Source: DASVAL01 sp035649575 (GTDB lineage: Bacteria > Planctomycetota > UBA1135 > UBA2386). From it: DNA of 29,963 bases. Under the pieces are notes generated by a model that was not told where the DNA came from, did not search any database, and was given only the letters and a program-made list of their open reading frames with translations. Below are positions 1-7,007 of this stretch, piece by piece (position 1 is the first letter of the stretch; the number at the start of each line of letters is the position of its first letter). The stretch covers positions 1-29,963 of the forward strand of contig DASRJH010000074.1 in the NCBI GenBank assembly GCA_035649575.1, in the 5' to 3' direction. The position numbers were made by a program, and so were the translations under genes.

Positions 1-311
1 TCGCAGATCACGAGGTCCGGCCCGCATGCGAGCAGCTGCTCCGGCTCCGCGCCGAGGAGCCGCAGTCCCTTCACGTCGGCGGCGCCCAGAGAGAACGTCG
101 GGTCCGCCGCCAGGTAGTGCACCCCGACGATGCGTTCGCGCGGTGCGATCTCGAGCAGCACCTCCGCCGCGAACACCGACGCCGCGACGATGCGTTGCGG
201 CGCGCGTTCGGGTCGCCAGTCCGGTACCTCCCAGGGTGCATGGTCGCGACAGGCCGCGTTCAGGATCCCGAACGCAATCGCGAGAGCGGCAGCAGTGGGG
301 CGACGGGACAC
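1..311 (-). CDS. BtuF/FepB-like periplasmic substrate-binding lipoprotein (partial, 3' end outside window)
   Basis: This is an open frame running off the left edge, read here as 103 residues from a GTG at 311-309. No in-frame ATG is available, and the GTG sits 16 bases after the stop of the preceding gene. The N-terminus is a lipoprotein signal (Arg-Arg, hydrophobic stretch, lipobox LNAAC with Cys21). From about residue 36 the sequence matches the first half of the helical-backbone metal-receptor fold (Peripla_BP_2): PQRIVAAS, then a Glu-Val-Leu-Leu-Glu helix, RERIVGVHY, and EPEQLLACGPDLVIC, the family's usual 'P..L..L.PDLVI' block. Members bind cobalamin, ferric siderophores, haem or related metal complexes and deliver them to an ABC importer. 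No permease or ATPase is visible. It is the last visible gene of the left operon, directly behind the HtrA-like cassette. The ligand cannot be told from this fragment. Confidence 0.75.
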   Translation of the reverse strand, partial: MSRRPTAAALAIAFGILNAACRDHAPWEVPDWRPERAPQRIVAASVFAAEVLLEIAPRERIVGVHYLAADPTFSLGAADVKGLRLLGAEPEQLLACGPDLVIC

Positions 312-327
312 GCCGCCATCATGGCCC

Positions 328-1554
328 CTACTTCTTCTCCGGCAACGGAAAGGACGCAGGCAACTCGGCATCCTTCGACTGCTTCTGCTCCGACCACGGC
401 GCATTCAGCAGATCGATCGGGCCGATGTTCTCGGTGGCCGCAGCGTCCTTCTTGCGCACGCTGAGGGTCACCTTGTCGCCGCCGAGTCGCGAGCTGACGA
501 GCATTTGGAAGTGCGGTCCGTTGGCGACGTCGACGCCGTCGACGGCGAGAATCACGTCGCCCTTGCCGAGGCCGGCTTTGGCCGCTGCACCTTCCTTCGG
601 CGCGTCCTCGATCAAGGCTCCGGGGCCGAGGTGCGAGGTCTGGAACTTCACGCCGAGCCACCCGCGCTGCAGGATCTGCCCTTGCTTCATGCGATCGAGC
701 AGGTCCGGGATGTCCGCGATCGTCGTGCAGAAGCCGATGCCCGAGTCGTACCACTCGACGCCGGCATTGCGTCCCGACGGCGACATCGGCACGGCGACAC
801 CGAGCACGCGTCCGCGAATGTCGACGACCGCGCCACCGTAGTTGGCTGGCGACGTGTAGGCATCGATCTGGATTGCGCGCCCGAAGATGCGCCGCCGGGC
901 GCTGACGATCCCGATGTGCACGGTGGGCTCGTCGGTCGCGAACGTCCGGCCGAGCGCGAACGCCCACTGTCCGATGCGCACCGTGTCGGGATGCACGAAC
1001 TCGGGCACCGGCAGGTTGCTCGCGCCGATCTTGACGAGCGCGATGCCGCGGCTCGTGTCTTCGCCAGCGCGTTCGGCGTGGAACGTGCCGCGACCCGGCA
1101 CGGTCACGAGGATCGTGGTCGGGTCGAGGTTCAGCGCAAACCGCGAGACGAGGATCCACCCATCGGGCGTCAGCACGACGCCGGACGTCTTGCCCTGCGT
1201 CTGCTGAAAGCCCGGCGCCACGAGCGGGAGCTTCTTCTTGTCGCCCTCGGGTTTTTTCTCTTCGGGCTTCTGGTCCGGCGGCATCGGGGCAGGCTTTGGT
1301 TGCTCGTCGGGCGGCGGCTTCACCTGTCGTGGTTTGGGTGGAGGCGGCGCATCGCCGTCGAAGCTCCCTTCCTTGCCTTCTGTCCCGCGCGTGCCGCCGA
1401 AGGTCTCGACCGTCACGACGAACGGAGCGGCCGTGGCGATTGCAGCTTGCAGCACGGGCTCGAGCCGCACGAACTCGTCCGGATCCACGGCACGCTGTGT
1501 TGCGGCGGTGCCGGTGCACAACAACACGACCAACGCCTCGCGCAGGTTCGTCAT
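328..1554 (-). CDS. HtrA-like trypsin-fold/PDZ protein lacking the catalytic triad (pseudoprotease B)
   Basis: This exported protein of 408 residues starts at the ATG at 1554, which overlaps the upstream stop in an ATGA. It has a signal peptide (1-20), a Pro/Lys-rich linker (about 68-108), a trypsin-like double barrel (about 110-285) and a C-terminal PDZ domain (about 295-380, GWLGVKF then GDVILAVDG). The fold signatures are present but every catalytic position differs from DegP/HtrA. The His position in ILTNxHVV reads ILVSRFAL (Phe139). The Asp of DLAVLKI is replaced at GIALVKI (Gly170). The GNSGG Ser reads ANYGG (Tyr239). From family knowledge this should abolish serine-protease activity, so a scaffold, substrate-binding or regulatory role is the likely one (inference). 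It follows a second triad-less paralogue and an intact HtrA in the same operon, all with 4-base overlaps. Confidence 0.85.
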   Translation of the reverse strand: MTNLREALVVLLCTGTAATQRAVDPDEFVRLEPVLQAAIATAAPFVVTVETFGGTRGTEGKEGSFDGDAPPPPKPRQVKPPPDEQPKPAPMPPDQKPEEKKPEGDKKKLPLVAPGFQQTQGKTSGVVLTPDGWILVSRFALNLDPTTILVTVPGRGTFHAERAGEDTSRGIALVKIGASNLPVPEFVHPDTVRIGQWAFALGRTFATDEPTVHIGIVSARRRIFGRAIQIDAYTSPANYGGAVVDIRGRVLGVAVPMSPSGRNAGVEWYDSGIGFCTTIADIPDLLDRMKQGQILQRGWLGVKFQTSHLGPGALIEDAPKEGAAAKAGLGKGDVILAVDGVDVANGPHFQMLVSSRLGGDKVTLSVRKKDAAATENIGPIDLLNAPWSEQKQSKDAELPASFPLPEKK

Positions 1555-2600
1555 CGGGGCTCCTTGGCCAGCGTCAGGTCGCCGTAGGACACCTGGGTGC
1601 CTCGCTTCCACGTGAGCTTGATCGTGCGCCCCGGGGCGAACTTCTCGAGGACACTGCGGAACTCCACGCAGGTGCGGATCGAGAAGTCGTCGATGTGCAC
1701 GATAAGGTCGTCGGGGCGCAACCCGAGCGCTGCGGCCGGCGAATCGGGCACCACGCGTTCGACGTAAGCAGGTGGCGACTGCAAGCCCGCCTTGTCGAAC
1801 AGCACGATCCCCGTGAACACTGATTCGTTCTTCACGGCGGCATCGGAGCGCGCCTTGCCGAGCACGTGCTCTTCGAGATACGGCAGAAGGTCGCGTGTCG
1901 GGATCGCGGCCGAGAGCATCGTGTTGGTCTCCTTGCTGTCGAGCAGGCGCAGGGTGAAGCCGATCCACCGCCCGTCGAGCGTGAACAGTCCGCCGCCGAA
2001 GTGGCCCGGGTTGTTGCACGCGTCGGTCAGGATCAGATCCCCGTCGTACTTGACGTCCGCCATGCGGTAGCGCAGCGCGGTGTTCGCGCGGCCGACGACG
2101 ACGCCGAACGTCGCGCTGACCTTCTCGGAGAACTCTGCGAGACGGAAGCAGTTGCCGAGCGACACGACGAACTGGCCCGTGCGGAATTGCGATTCTGCGG
2201 CGGCCGGCGGCCACAGCGGCTGCAGTTCTCCTTGCACGAGCGCGGGATCGATCTTCAGCAACCGCACGCCGAGCCGCGGATCCTCGGGCAGCAGCGTCGC
2301 CTGGTGCACGGAGCCGTCGTAGAGCACGACGCGCGTGCGATCCTTCTGGATCATGATCTGATCGAGGGTCAGGATGTGACCCTGCTTCGTCACGATGATG
2401 CCCGAGGCATAAGCGCTGATGGTGGCGAGGCCCGAGGCGCCGTGAATCTTGACGATGCTCGGCAACAACTTGTCGATGACCTGTTCCACGCGCGTGCGCG
2501 GCTCGCGTTCGGCGAACGAGTAGGCCTTGCCGAAATCCTGCGTCTGCGCGCCGAGCACACCCGCGAGACACAATGCAGCATGCGGAACGAAGCGCATCAT
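1551..2600 (-). CDS. HtrA-like trypsin-fold/PDZ protein lacking the catalytic triad (pseudoprotease A)
   Basis: This predicted exported protein has 349 residues. The ATG at 2600 is chosen because it overlaps the stop of the intact HtrA gene (ATGA) and is followed at once by a short signal peptide ending near LGAQTQ. The trypsin-like region is at about 35-250 and a PDZ domain at about 255-345 (PAYVERVVPDSPAAALGLRP, then DDLIVHIDD). Aligned by eye to HtrA, the His position of ILTNxHVV is ILTLDQIM (Gln81), the Asp block DLAVLKI has become LGVRLLKI with no Asp, and the GNSGG motif is GHFGG (Phe201). All three catalytic residues are therefore absent while the glycines and barrel strands remain. 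It shares its architecture with the next gene, so the two probably arose by duplication from the active neighbour or a common ancestor. A chaperone or adaptor role for the HtrA partner is inference. Confidence 0.85.
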   Translation of the reverse strand: MMRFVPHAALCLAGVLGAQTQDFGKAYSFAEREPRTRVEQVIDKLLPSIVKIHGASGLATISAYASGIIVTKQGHILTLDQIMIQKDRTRVVLYDGSVHQATLLPEDPRLGVRLLKIDPALVQGELQPLWPPAAAESQFRTGQFVVSLGNCFRLAEFSEKVSATFGVVVGRANTALRYRMADVKYDGDLILTDACNNPGHFGGGLFTLDGRWIGFTLRLLDSKETNTMLSAAIPTRDLLPYLEEHVLGKARSDAAVKNESVFTGIVLFDKAGLQSPPAYVERVVPDSPAAALGLRPDDLIVHIDDFSIRTCVEFRSVLEKFAPGRTIKLTWKRGTQVSYGDLTLAKEPR

Positions 2601-4390
2601 GTTCTCCGGAACCAAGCTTCGTCGGCCTGACCAGTGCTGCGGTTGCCCGAGCTCCAAGCCGGCTCGAGCTTGCCATCCACGACGACACGCAGGTTCTGCT
2701 CCCGCACGTGCCATTCGACCTTCGCGCGGCGCAGCGGATCGCGGAACGTGAATCCCGCCGGCGAACCGTCCGCGAACAGCCACGCTTCGCACTCGCCATC
2801 CCCGGGCAGCTGGAAGCGGAAAGCCGGAGCCCCGAACACGTGCACGCCGCCCACCAACTGAGCACCTTCGAGACCGGGCAGCAACGTCGCGCGCTGCCAG
2901 AGCACGGTGTTGCAGGTCCACTCGCGGCGCAGCCGCTCGGCTTCTTCGGCGGTCAGCTCGCGCGCGGCCCCCCGTTCGATCGCGTGGCCCTTGCCGGGCG
3001 CCTCGCGCACGAGCACGAGATCACCGATCTCGAGGCGAAGGCGCTCGCCGTCGCGGATCGCCCGCAGCACGCTCCCATCGGGTCCGGTCCGACTCCAATG
3101 CACGGCAGCGGACATCTCGTCCACATCGAGCCAGGCCCGCGTTACCGCCTTGGCTGCCAGCCGCAAGTTCGAGCGGCTCGCAAGACGCGCGTCGTCGCCG
3201 ACACCGTCGCGGCTCGAGCCCGTGTCCAGCGTGGCCAGCTTGACCGAGATCCGTCGTTCGTCGCCGAAACCCTCCTCCTCCCGCTTCGGGCGATACCAGA
3301 CGGTCGTCCACGTGCCCGACGGCAACACGCCGATCAGCGTCGCGAGCTGGTTCGCCGATCGAACCTCGATGTCGTTGAACCGCGTGATCTCGTCGCCGAG
3401 TCCGACGCCTGCCGCAGCGATGACCGAGTCCTTGAACATCTGCTGCACGAACACGCCGCGGCGACGCGCAGGCCCGTTGCCGGAGTTCATGAACCACGCG
3501 CTCATGTCGAGCGTGCCGTGCTCCGTATGGCGTCCCGCCATGAGGTCGCCGAGGAAGTTCTTGATCTGGTTGCTCGCGATCGCAAAGCCGACGCCGACGT
3601 TGACGCGGCCGCGGTCGCCGATCGAGATGCGCCCGTTGATGCCGACGACCTCGCCCTTCTCGTTGAAGAGCGGCCCGCCCGAATTGCCGGGGTTCACGGG
3701 TGCATCCACCTGGATGCAGTCGGGGTAGACGAGCATGCGCTGGCCTGCGCCTTCCTGGTAACGATGCGTGCCCGAGACGATGCCGAAGGTCACGGTCGGC
3801 GTGAAGTCCGTTGCGAGCAGGAACGGATTGCCCATCGCGAACACGGTCTCGCCGACGAGCAACTGGTCGCTGTCGCCGAGGCGGCAGCAAGGCCACTGCT
3901 GATTGGCCTTCTTCGGCAGCAGGCGCAGCACGGCGAGGTCGCTGCCCGGATCGATGCCGAGCACCTCGGCTTCGTAGAGCTGGCCGTCGGGCAATCCGAC
4001 CTTCTTGTTGCGGTAGTGGCTGCGGCCACGCGGCAGGTGCTCCGCGCGCCAGGCGTCCTTCCAACGGGCCACGAACTGCTGTTCGGCATCGGGCGGGGCA
4101 TCGGCGTTCTTGCGGCGGAACTCGGCGAGGTCGGCTTCCGCGGGCTCGGGCGGTTGTGGCAGTTTGTAGTCGTCGTCGGCCTCGCCGACGACGTGGTAGT
4201 TCGTGAGCACGAACCCCGCCGGGTCGAAGACGACGCCGCTGCCGCCGCCCGGTGCATCCATCGCCATGACGGAACAGACCGCGAGCGAGCAGCGTTCGAT
4301 CACGCCCGCGCGACGTGACTCGCTCGCGACCACCGCGGCGAGGTCGGGATCCTGCATGCCGCACAGGGCGACTGCACAAACGAAGATCAT
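2597..4390 (-). CDS. HtrA/DegP-type serine protease with PDZ and an extra C-terminal domain
   Basis: This is an exported serine endopeptidase of 597 residues. The ATG at 4390 is preferred because it begins a short hydrophobic signal peptide (IFVCAVALCG); the frame is open a little further upstream but without such a signal. The catalytic triad is complete: His66 in VLTNYHVV, Asp151 in GSDLAVLRL and Ser237 in NPGNSGGPL. Between His and Asp there is a charged insertion of about 50 residues (70-125) that is unusual for the family. A PDZ domain follows (about 305-385, GVFVQQMFKDSVIAAAG, then GDEITRFND). Residues of about 390-597 form an additional domain with alternating beta-like strands and many Trp that I do not recognise; a LolA/LolB-like fold is one possibility. 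HtrA proteins degrade or refold misfolded envelope proteins. Two triad-less paralogues follow, translationally coupled. Confidence 0.9.
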   Translation of the reverse strand: MIFVCAVALCGMQDPDLAAVVASESRRAGVIERCSLAVCSVMAMDAPGGGSGVVFDPAGFVLTNYHVVGEADDDYKLPQPPEPAEADLAEFRRKNADAPPDAEQQFVARWKDAWRAEHLPRGRSHYRNKKVGLPDGQLYEAEVLGIDPGSDLAVLRLLPKKANQQWPCCRLGDSDQLLVGETVFAMGNPFLLATDFTPTVTFGIVSGTHRYQEGAGQRMLVYPDCIQVDAPVNPGNSGGPLFNEKGEVVGINGRISIGDRGRVNVGVGFAIASNQIKNFLGDLMAGRHTEHGTLDMSAWFMNSGNGPARRRGVFVQQMFKDSVIAAAGVGLGDEITRFNDIEVRSANQLATLIGVLPSGTWTTVWYRPKREEEGFGDERRISVKLATLDTGSSRDGVGDDARLASRSNLRLAAKAVTRAWLDVDEMSAAVHWSRTGPDGSVLRAIRDGERLRLEIGDLVLVREAPGKGHAIERGAARELTAEEAERLRREWTCNTVLWQRATLLPGLEGAQLVGGVHVFGAPAFRFQLPGDGECEAWLFADGSPAGFTFRDPLRRAKVEWHVREQNLRVVVDGKLEPAWSSGNRSTGQADEAWFRRT

Positions 4391-4412
4391 GGGGGATCCG
4401 TGCGGTTCCTGG

Positions 4413-5642
4413 TCATCTCTGCACGACACGCGCATCCGCGAACGCGCAGTAGTCGCCGAGATCGTAGTTCTTGCCGAAGTCGACCTCGATGGCGAGGGTC
4501 TTGGCCTTGTTCAATTCGATGCGCACCGCCTCGGCCGGCAGGCCCCGCGTCTTGGGCGCCGATTCGAAGGTGACCGCATCGTCGACGTAGACGCGAAACA
4601 CCGCGTGGGCCTGGGGTCCACCGCGGTCGTCGATGCCGATCATCGCCTCGAAGACGTCGAACTTGCCGCCGAGATCGTAGGTGAGTCGGGTGCGCGGCAC
4701 GAGTCCGAGGCCACGCGTGAAGGTCTTGCCCCCGAGCACGATCCCGGGCCCCGCCACGGTCCGGTCGACGGTCCATGGCCAGACGCGGTCGAACGCCGGC
4801 GTCTGATCGACCTTCGCGCGGAGCTCGGAGAGCCAGACCAGGCGGTCGCTGGCGACTTGCAAACGCAACAGGTCACGCGATTGCACCGCGATCACGACAC
4901 CCTCGTCGAGCCGCAGCTGCAACGTGTTGCCGACTTCGAGCAGGCGGCCTTCTAGCCGTTCGCCCGTCACGAGCTCGACACTCGTGCGCGGCTTGCCCTG
5001 GCGATCGGGCGCGAACCCCGTGTTGGCGCCGAACACGACTGCGATGAGACCCGCGAATTCGAAATCGTACGCGTCGCCTCGCAACAGGAAGTCGATGCGA
5101 TCCTTCCGCATGCCGGTGACGGTCACTGCCGAACGCTGCTGCTTGCCGTCCTTCTGCACGTAGATCACATCGTCGTTCGCCGGGGGCTGCTGCAGGTCGG
5201 CCGCGAACAGGGCTGGTTCGTTCCGCCCGGAGCCGCCGTGGCGCAGCGCGCGCACCATGCTGATCGGCACGTCGACGACGAGACCCGACGGCAGCTCGAC
5301 GCTCAGCTTCGACGGAGTACCGTTGCCGCCGGACTTGCCCGACAGCCGCTTGCCCGGCAGCTCGAGTCCCGAGCGCAGCCAGACGCGATGCGGTGCCTGC
5401 AGTGGGTTCGCGACGGCTCCGTCGCGCTCGAACGAAGCGATCTCGGCGACGTCGAGCTCGACGCTGTCGCCCTGGCCGGCGACGGTCGCCCGCCCAGCGG
5501 AGGGACCAGCGGACGAGACGGTGAGCCGCCCTTTCAGGCTGCGCCCAGCGATGGTCTGCACGACGCCCGCGATGCCGTCTTGCGCAGCAACCGCAGCGCC
5601 GAGGGACAACGCCAGTACGAGGGCAATCAGGGGAACCGTCAT
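4413..5642 (-). CDS. Exported NPCBM/NEW2-domain protein
   Basis: The protein has 409 residues and a clear signal peptide (LIALVLALSLGAAVAA, cleavage near residue 20). The first two thirds contain repeated short beta segments of the kind 'V.L.SG..L.G.L' (for example around 100-130 and 225-255), similar to small SH3-like barrels seen in planctomycete exported proteins. From about 270 to the end the sequence fits an NPCBM (novel putative carbohydrate-binding module) domain: LGGKTFTRGLGLVPRTRLTY, FEAMIGIDD, VFRVYVDD, KTLAIEVDFG, then DLGDYCAFADARV. NPCBM domains are beta-sandwiches usually attached to glycoside hydrolases or exported proteins; no catalytic domain is present here. It lies 22 bases upstream of the HtrA gene and 88 bases after the TPR-like gene, in the same operon. 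The ligand is unknown. Confidence 0.8.
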   Translation of the reverse strand: MTVPLIALVLALSLGAAVAAQDGIAGVVQTIAGRSLKGRLTVSSAGPSAGRATVAGQGDSVELDVAEIASFERDGAVANPLQAPHRVWLRSGLELPGKRLSGKSGGNGTPSKLSVELPSGLVVDVPISMVRALRHGGSGRNEPALFAADLQQPPANDDVIYVQKDGKQQRSAVTVTGMRKDRIDFLLRGDAYDFEFAGLIAVVFGANTGFAPDRQGKPRTSVELVTGERLEGRLLEVGNTLQLRLDEGVVIAVQSRDLLRLQVASDRLVWLSELRAKVDQTPAFDRVWPWTVDRTVAGPGIVLGGKTFTRGLGLVPRTRLTYDLGGKFDVFEAMIGIDDRGGPQAHAVFRVYVDDAVTFESAPKTRGLPAEAVRIELNKAKTLAIEVDFGKNYDLGDYCAFADARVVQR

Positions 5643-5730
5643 CGTCGTTCGGGTGCGCGCGGCGCAACTGGGCCTGGCTTTCGCTCCGCCAGCGGCGCCG
5701 CGCGATTGCCAGCTACAGCTACTTGCCCGA

Positions 5731-6771
5731 TTACTTGCCGGATGCCTTGCCGAGCTTCCTGTAGTACTCCTCGAGCATCTTCTGGTACTGCGGGGGCAGT
5801 CCCTTCTGCACGGCGGCTTCGATCTTCTCGCGGTCGCGATCCTTCATGTCGCCCCAGCGGTCGGCCAGTGTGGGCCGCTTCTGCAGATCGCCAACCTTGC
5901 CTTCGCCCTCCGGCAGCGCGCTCTGCGTAGCGGGGTTCGACGAAGGCCCGTTGCCCGAAGGCGGACCGCCCGATTGCTTCTCCATCTCTTCGTACATCTC
6001 GATGAGCTCCTGGAGTTCCTCGATGTACTTCTCCTGGTCGAGCTGCACGGGCTTGTCGGTCTTCTGCTTCTTCAGGTCGCGCGTAGTCTTCTTCATGCCG
6101 TCCGCGAGCTTGTGCAACCGGCTCTCGCGCTGGCGTTCGAGCTCGCGGATCTGCTGATGCGCGGAGGAACGGAAGCGCTCGCTCGCATCGGGGAACCACT
6201 GCAAGAAGGCCCGGAAGCGCGGGATCGCGTCGTCCGGCAACGGCATCTCGGCCAACGACTGCGCGTAGAAGAACGCGGCTTCGGCGTCGAGCGGCGAGTG
6301 GTTGATGTTCTGCGTCAGGTACTCGTTGAGGACCTGGATGGATCGCTCGGGATCGTCGCTGTCGAGGAACACGCGAGCCATGTGGTAGCGCACGTGCGAC
6401 TGCAGCAGCGGATCGGTCGTCGACGCGAGCACCTTCGCGAGCTCGAGTGCCGCCACCGGGTCGGTCGCCTCGTGCCGCTTCACGGCCGCGTCGAACGCCG
6501 GGACTGCTGCACGCAGCAGGTCGTCGGCGGCGCGCGCGAGGCCCACGTCGGCGACCTGGGCCGCGAACGCCTGCATCTGCGCGTCGGTGGCGCCGAGCTT
6601 CTTCGCCGCCGTCTCGAACCGCGCGCGATCGAACGGCCGGAACGGATTCTTCACTTCCTGGACGCGCGGAGGCTCCTGGCCGGCAGCCGGCGCCTGTCCC
6701 TCCTCCTGCCCGAACGCGAGTCCGAGCAGGACGGAGACGGCGAGCACGGTGCGGAACGGGGACGCACTCAT
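5731..6771 (-). CDS. Exported TPR-like protein of the VWA/DUF4175 operon
   Basis: The protein has 346 residues with a signal peptide (TVLAVSVLLGLAFGQ). The ATG at 6771 overlaps the preceding stop as ATGA. Residues of about 90-235 look like TPR or alpha-solenoid repeats (VAALELAKVLAS, HVRYHMARVFLDSDD.ERSIQVLNEYL, AAFFYAQSLAEMPLPDDAI.RF). A charged coiled-coil stretch follows (about 235-290), then a Gly/Pro/Ser linker. The last 35 residues (DRWGDMKDRDREKIEAAV and PPQYQKMLEEYYRKL) resemble a short C-terminal helical motif that I associate with planctomycete proteins encoded beside BatA-like and DUF4175 genes. A role as periplasmic assembly factor for the VWA proteins is inferred from context only. 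The stop lies within a small imperfect 12-base tandem repeat (5719-5753). Confidence 0.75.
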   Translation of the reverse strand: MSASPFRTVLAVSVLLGLAFGQEEGQAPAAGQEPPRVQEVKNPFRPFDRARFETAAKKLGATDAQMQAFAAQVADVGLARAADDLLRAAVPAFDAAVKRHEATDPVAALELAKVLASTTDPLLQSHVRYHMARVFLDSDDPERSIQVLNEYLTQNINHSPLDAEAAFFYAQSLAEMPLPDDAIPRFRAFLQWFPDASERFRSSAHQQIRELERQRESRLHKLADGMKKTTRDLKKQKTDKPVQLDQEKYIEELQELIEMYEEMEKQSGGPPSGNGPSSNPATQSALPEGEGKVGDLQKRPTLADRWGDMKDRDREKIEAAVQKGLPPQYQKMLEEYYRKLGKASGK

Positions 6772-6989
6772 TTGCCGTCCCCTTCCGACTCGTTCTCCTT
6801 GCCGAGCTTGACCGCGAGCCGGCGCATGAGATCGCGCACGCGGCCCTGCTTCTTGGACAGGCCCTCGGTCGTCGCCACGGCGCCGTCACCGACCTTCTGC
6901 TCGGCCGGCCGCCCGTCGAATTCCTTCGTCGCCTTGTTCACGCGTTCTTGCAGGTACTTCAGAACCTTGAGCTCTGCCGACACGGGCAC
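6768..6989 (-). CDS. C-terminal tail of the coiled-coil protein, separated from it by an in-frame TGA
   Basis: This 73-residue frame is in phase with the gene ending at 7008 and is separated from it only by that TGA plus six codons. It can be opened by the GTG at 6989 (VPVSAELKVLKYLQERVN onward). The sequence is lysine/arginine-rich and helical like the upstream protein, and 'AELKVLKYLQERVN' resembles what I recall of the conserved tail of related planctomycete coiled-coil proteins. Its stop forms an ATGA with the start of the next gene (6771), as at four other junctions of this operon, which argues that ribosomes do translate this frame to its end. Possible readings are read-through or selenocysteine at the TGA, reinitiation at the GTG, a real nonsense mutation, or a single-base sequence error. 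It is very unlikely to be an independent functional gene. Confidence 0.6.
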   Translation of the reverse strand: MPVSAELKVLKYLQERVNKATKEFDGRPAEQKVGDGAVATTEGLSKKQGRVRDLMRRLAVKLGKENESEGDGK

Positions 6990-7000
6990 GAGCGGAGGTT
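6963..7000 (-). promoter_or_regulatory. Hairpin just downstream of the in-frame TGA (SECIS-like candidate)
   Basis: On the minus strand a 38-base stem-loop begins seven bases after the TGA at 7010-7008. It has an outer stem AACCT/AGGTT, a small internal loop, a middle stem GCTC/GAGC, then GCC/GGC closing a six-base loop CGTGTC. The distance from the TGA to the apical loop (about 24 bases) and a G among the first two loop bases are compatible with what is known of bacterial SECIS elements. A hairpin of this size is not rare in such GC-rich DNA, so this is only a candidate. Confidence 0.25.
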
Positions 7001-7007
7001 GGCCGTT

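Noticed and set aside
312..327. Cobalamin riboswitch in front of the BtuF-like gene
   Set aside because: Only 16 bases separate it from the previous gene, far too short for such an element, and none of the conserved box sequence is seen nearby.
2601..2921. Longer N-terminus for pseudoprotease A, overlapping the HtrA C-terminus
   Set aside because: The extra residues lie antiphase to the HtrA coding frame and lack a signal peptide; the ATGA-overlapping start at 2600 is followed by one.
5719..5753. Three imperfect 12-base tandem repeats (core GGCAAG) across the stop of the TPR-like gene
   Set aside because: Only three short units with mismatches. It produces closely spaced stops but I see no sign of function beyond a local slippage duplication.
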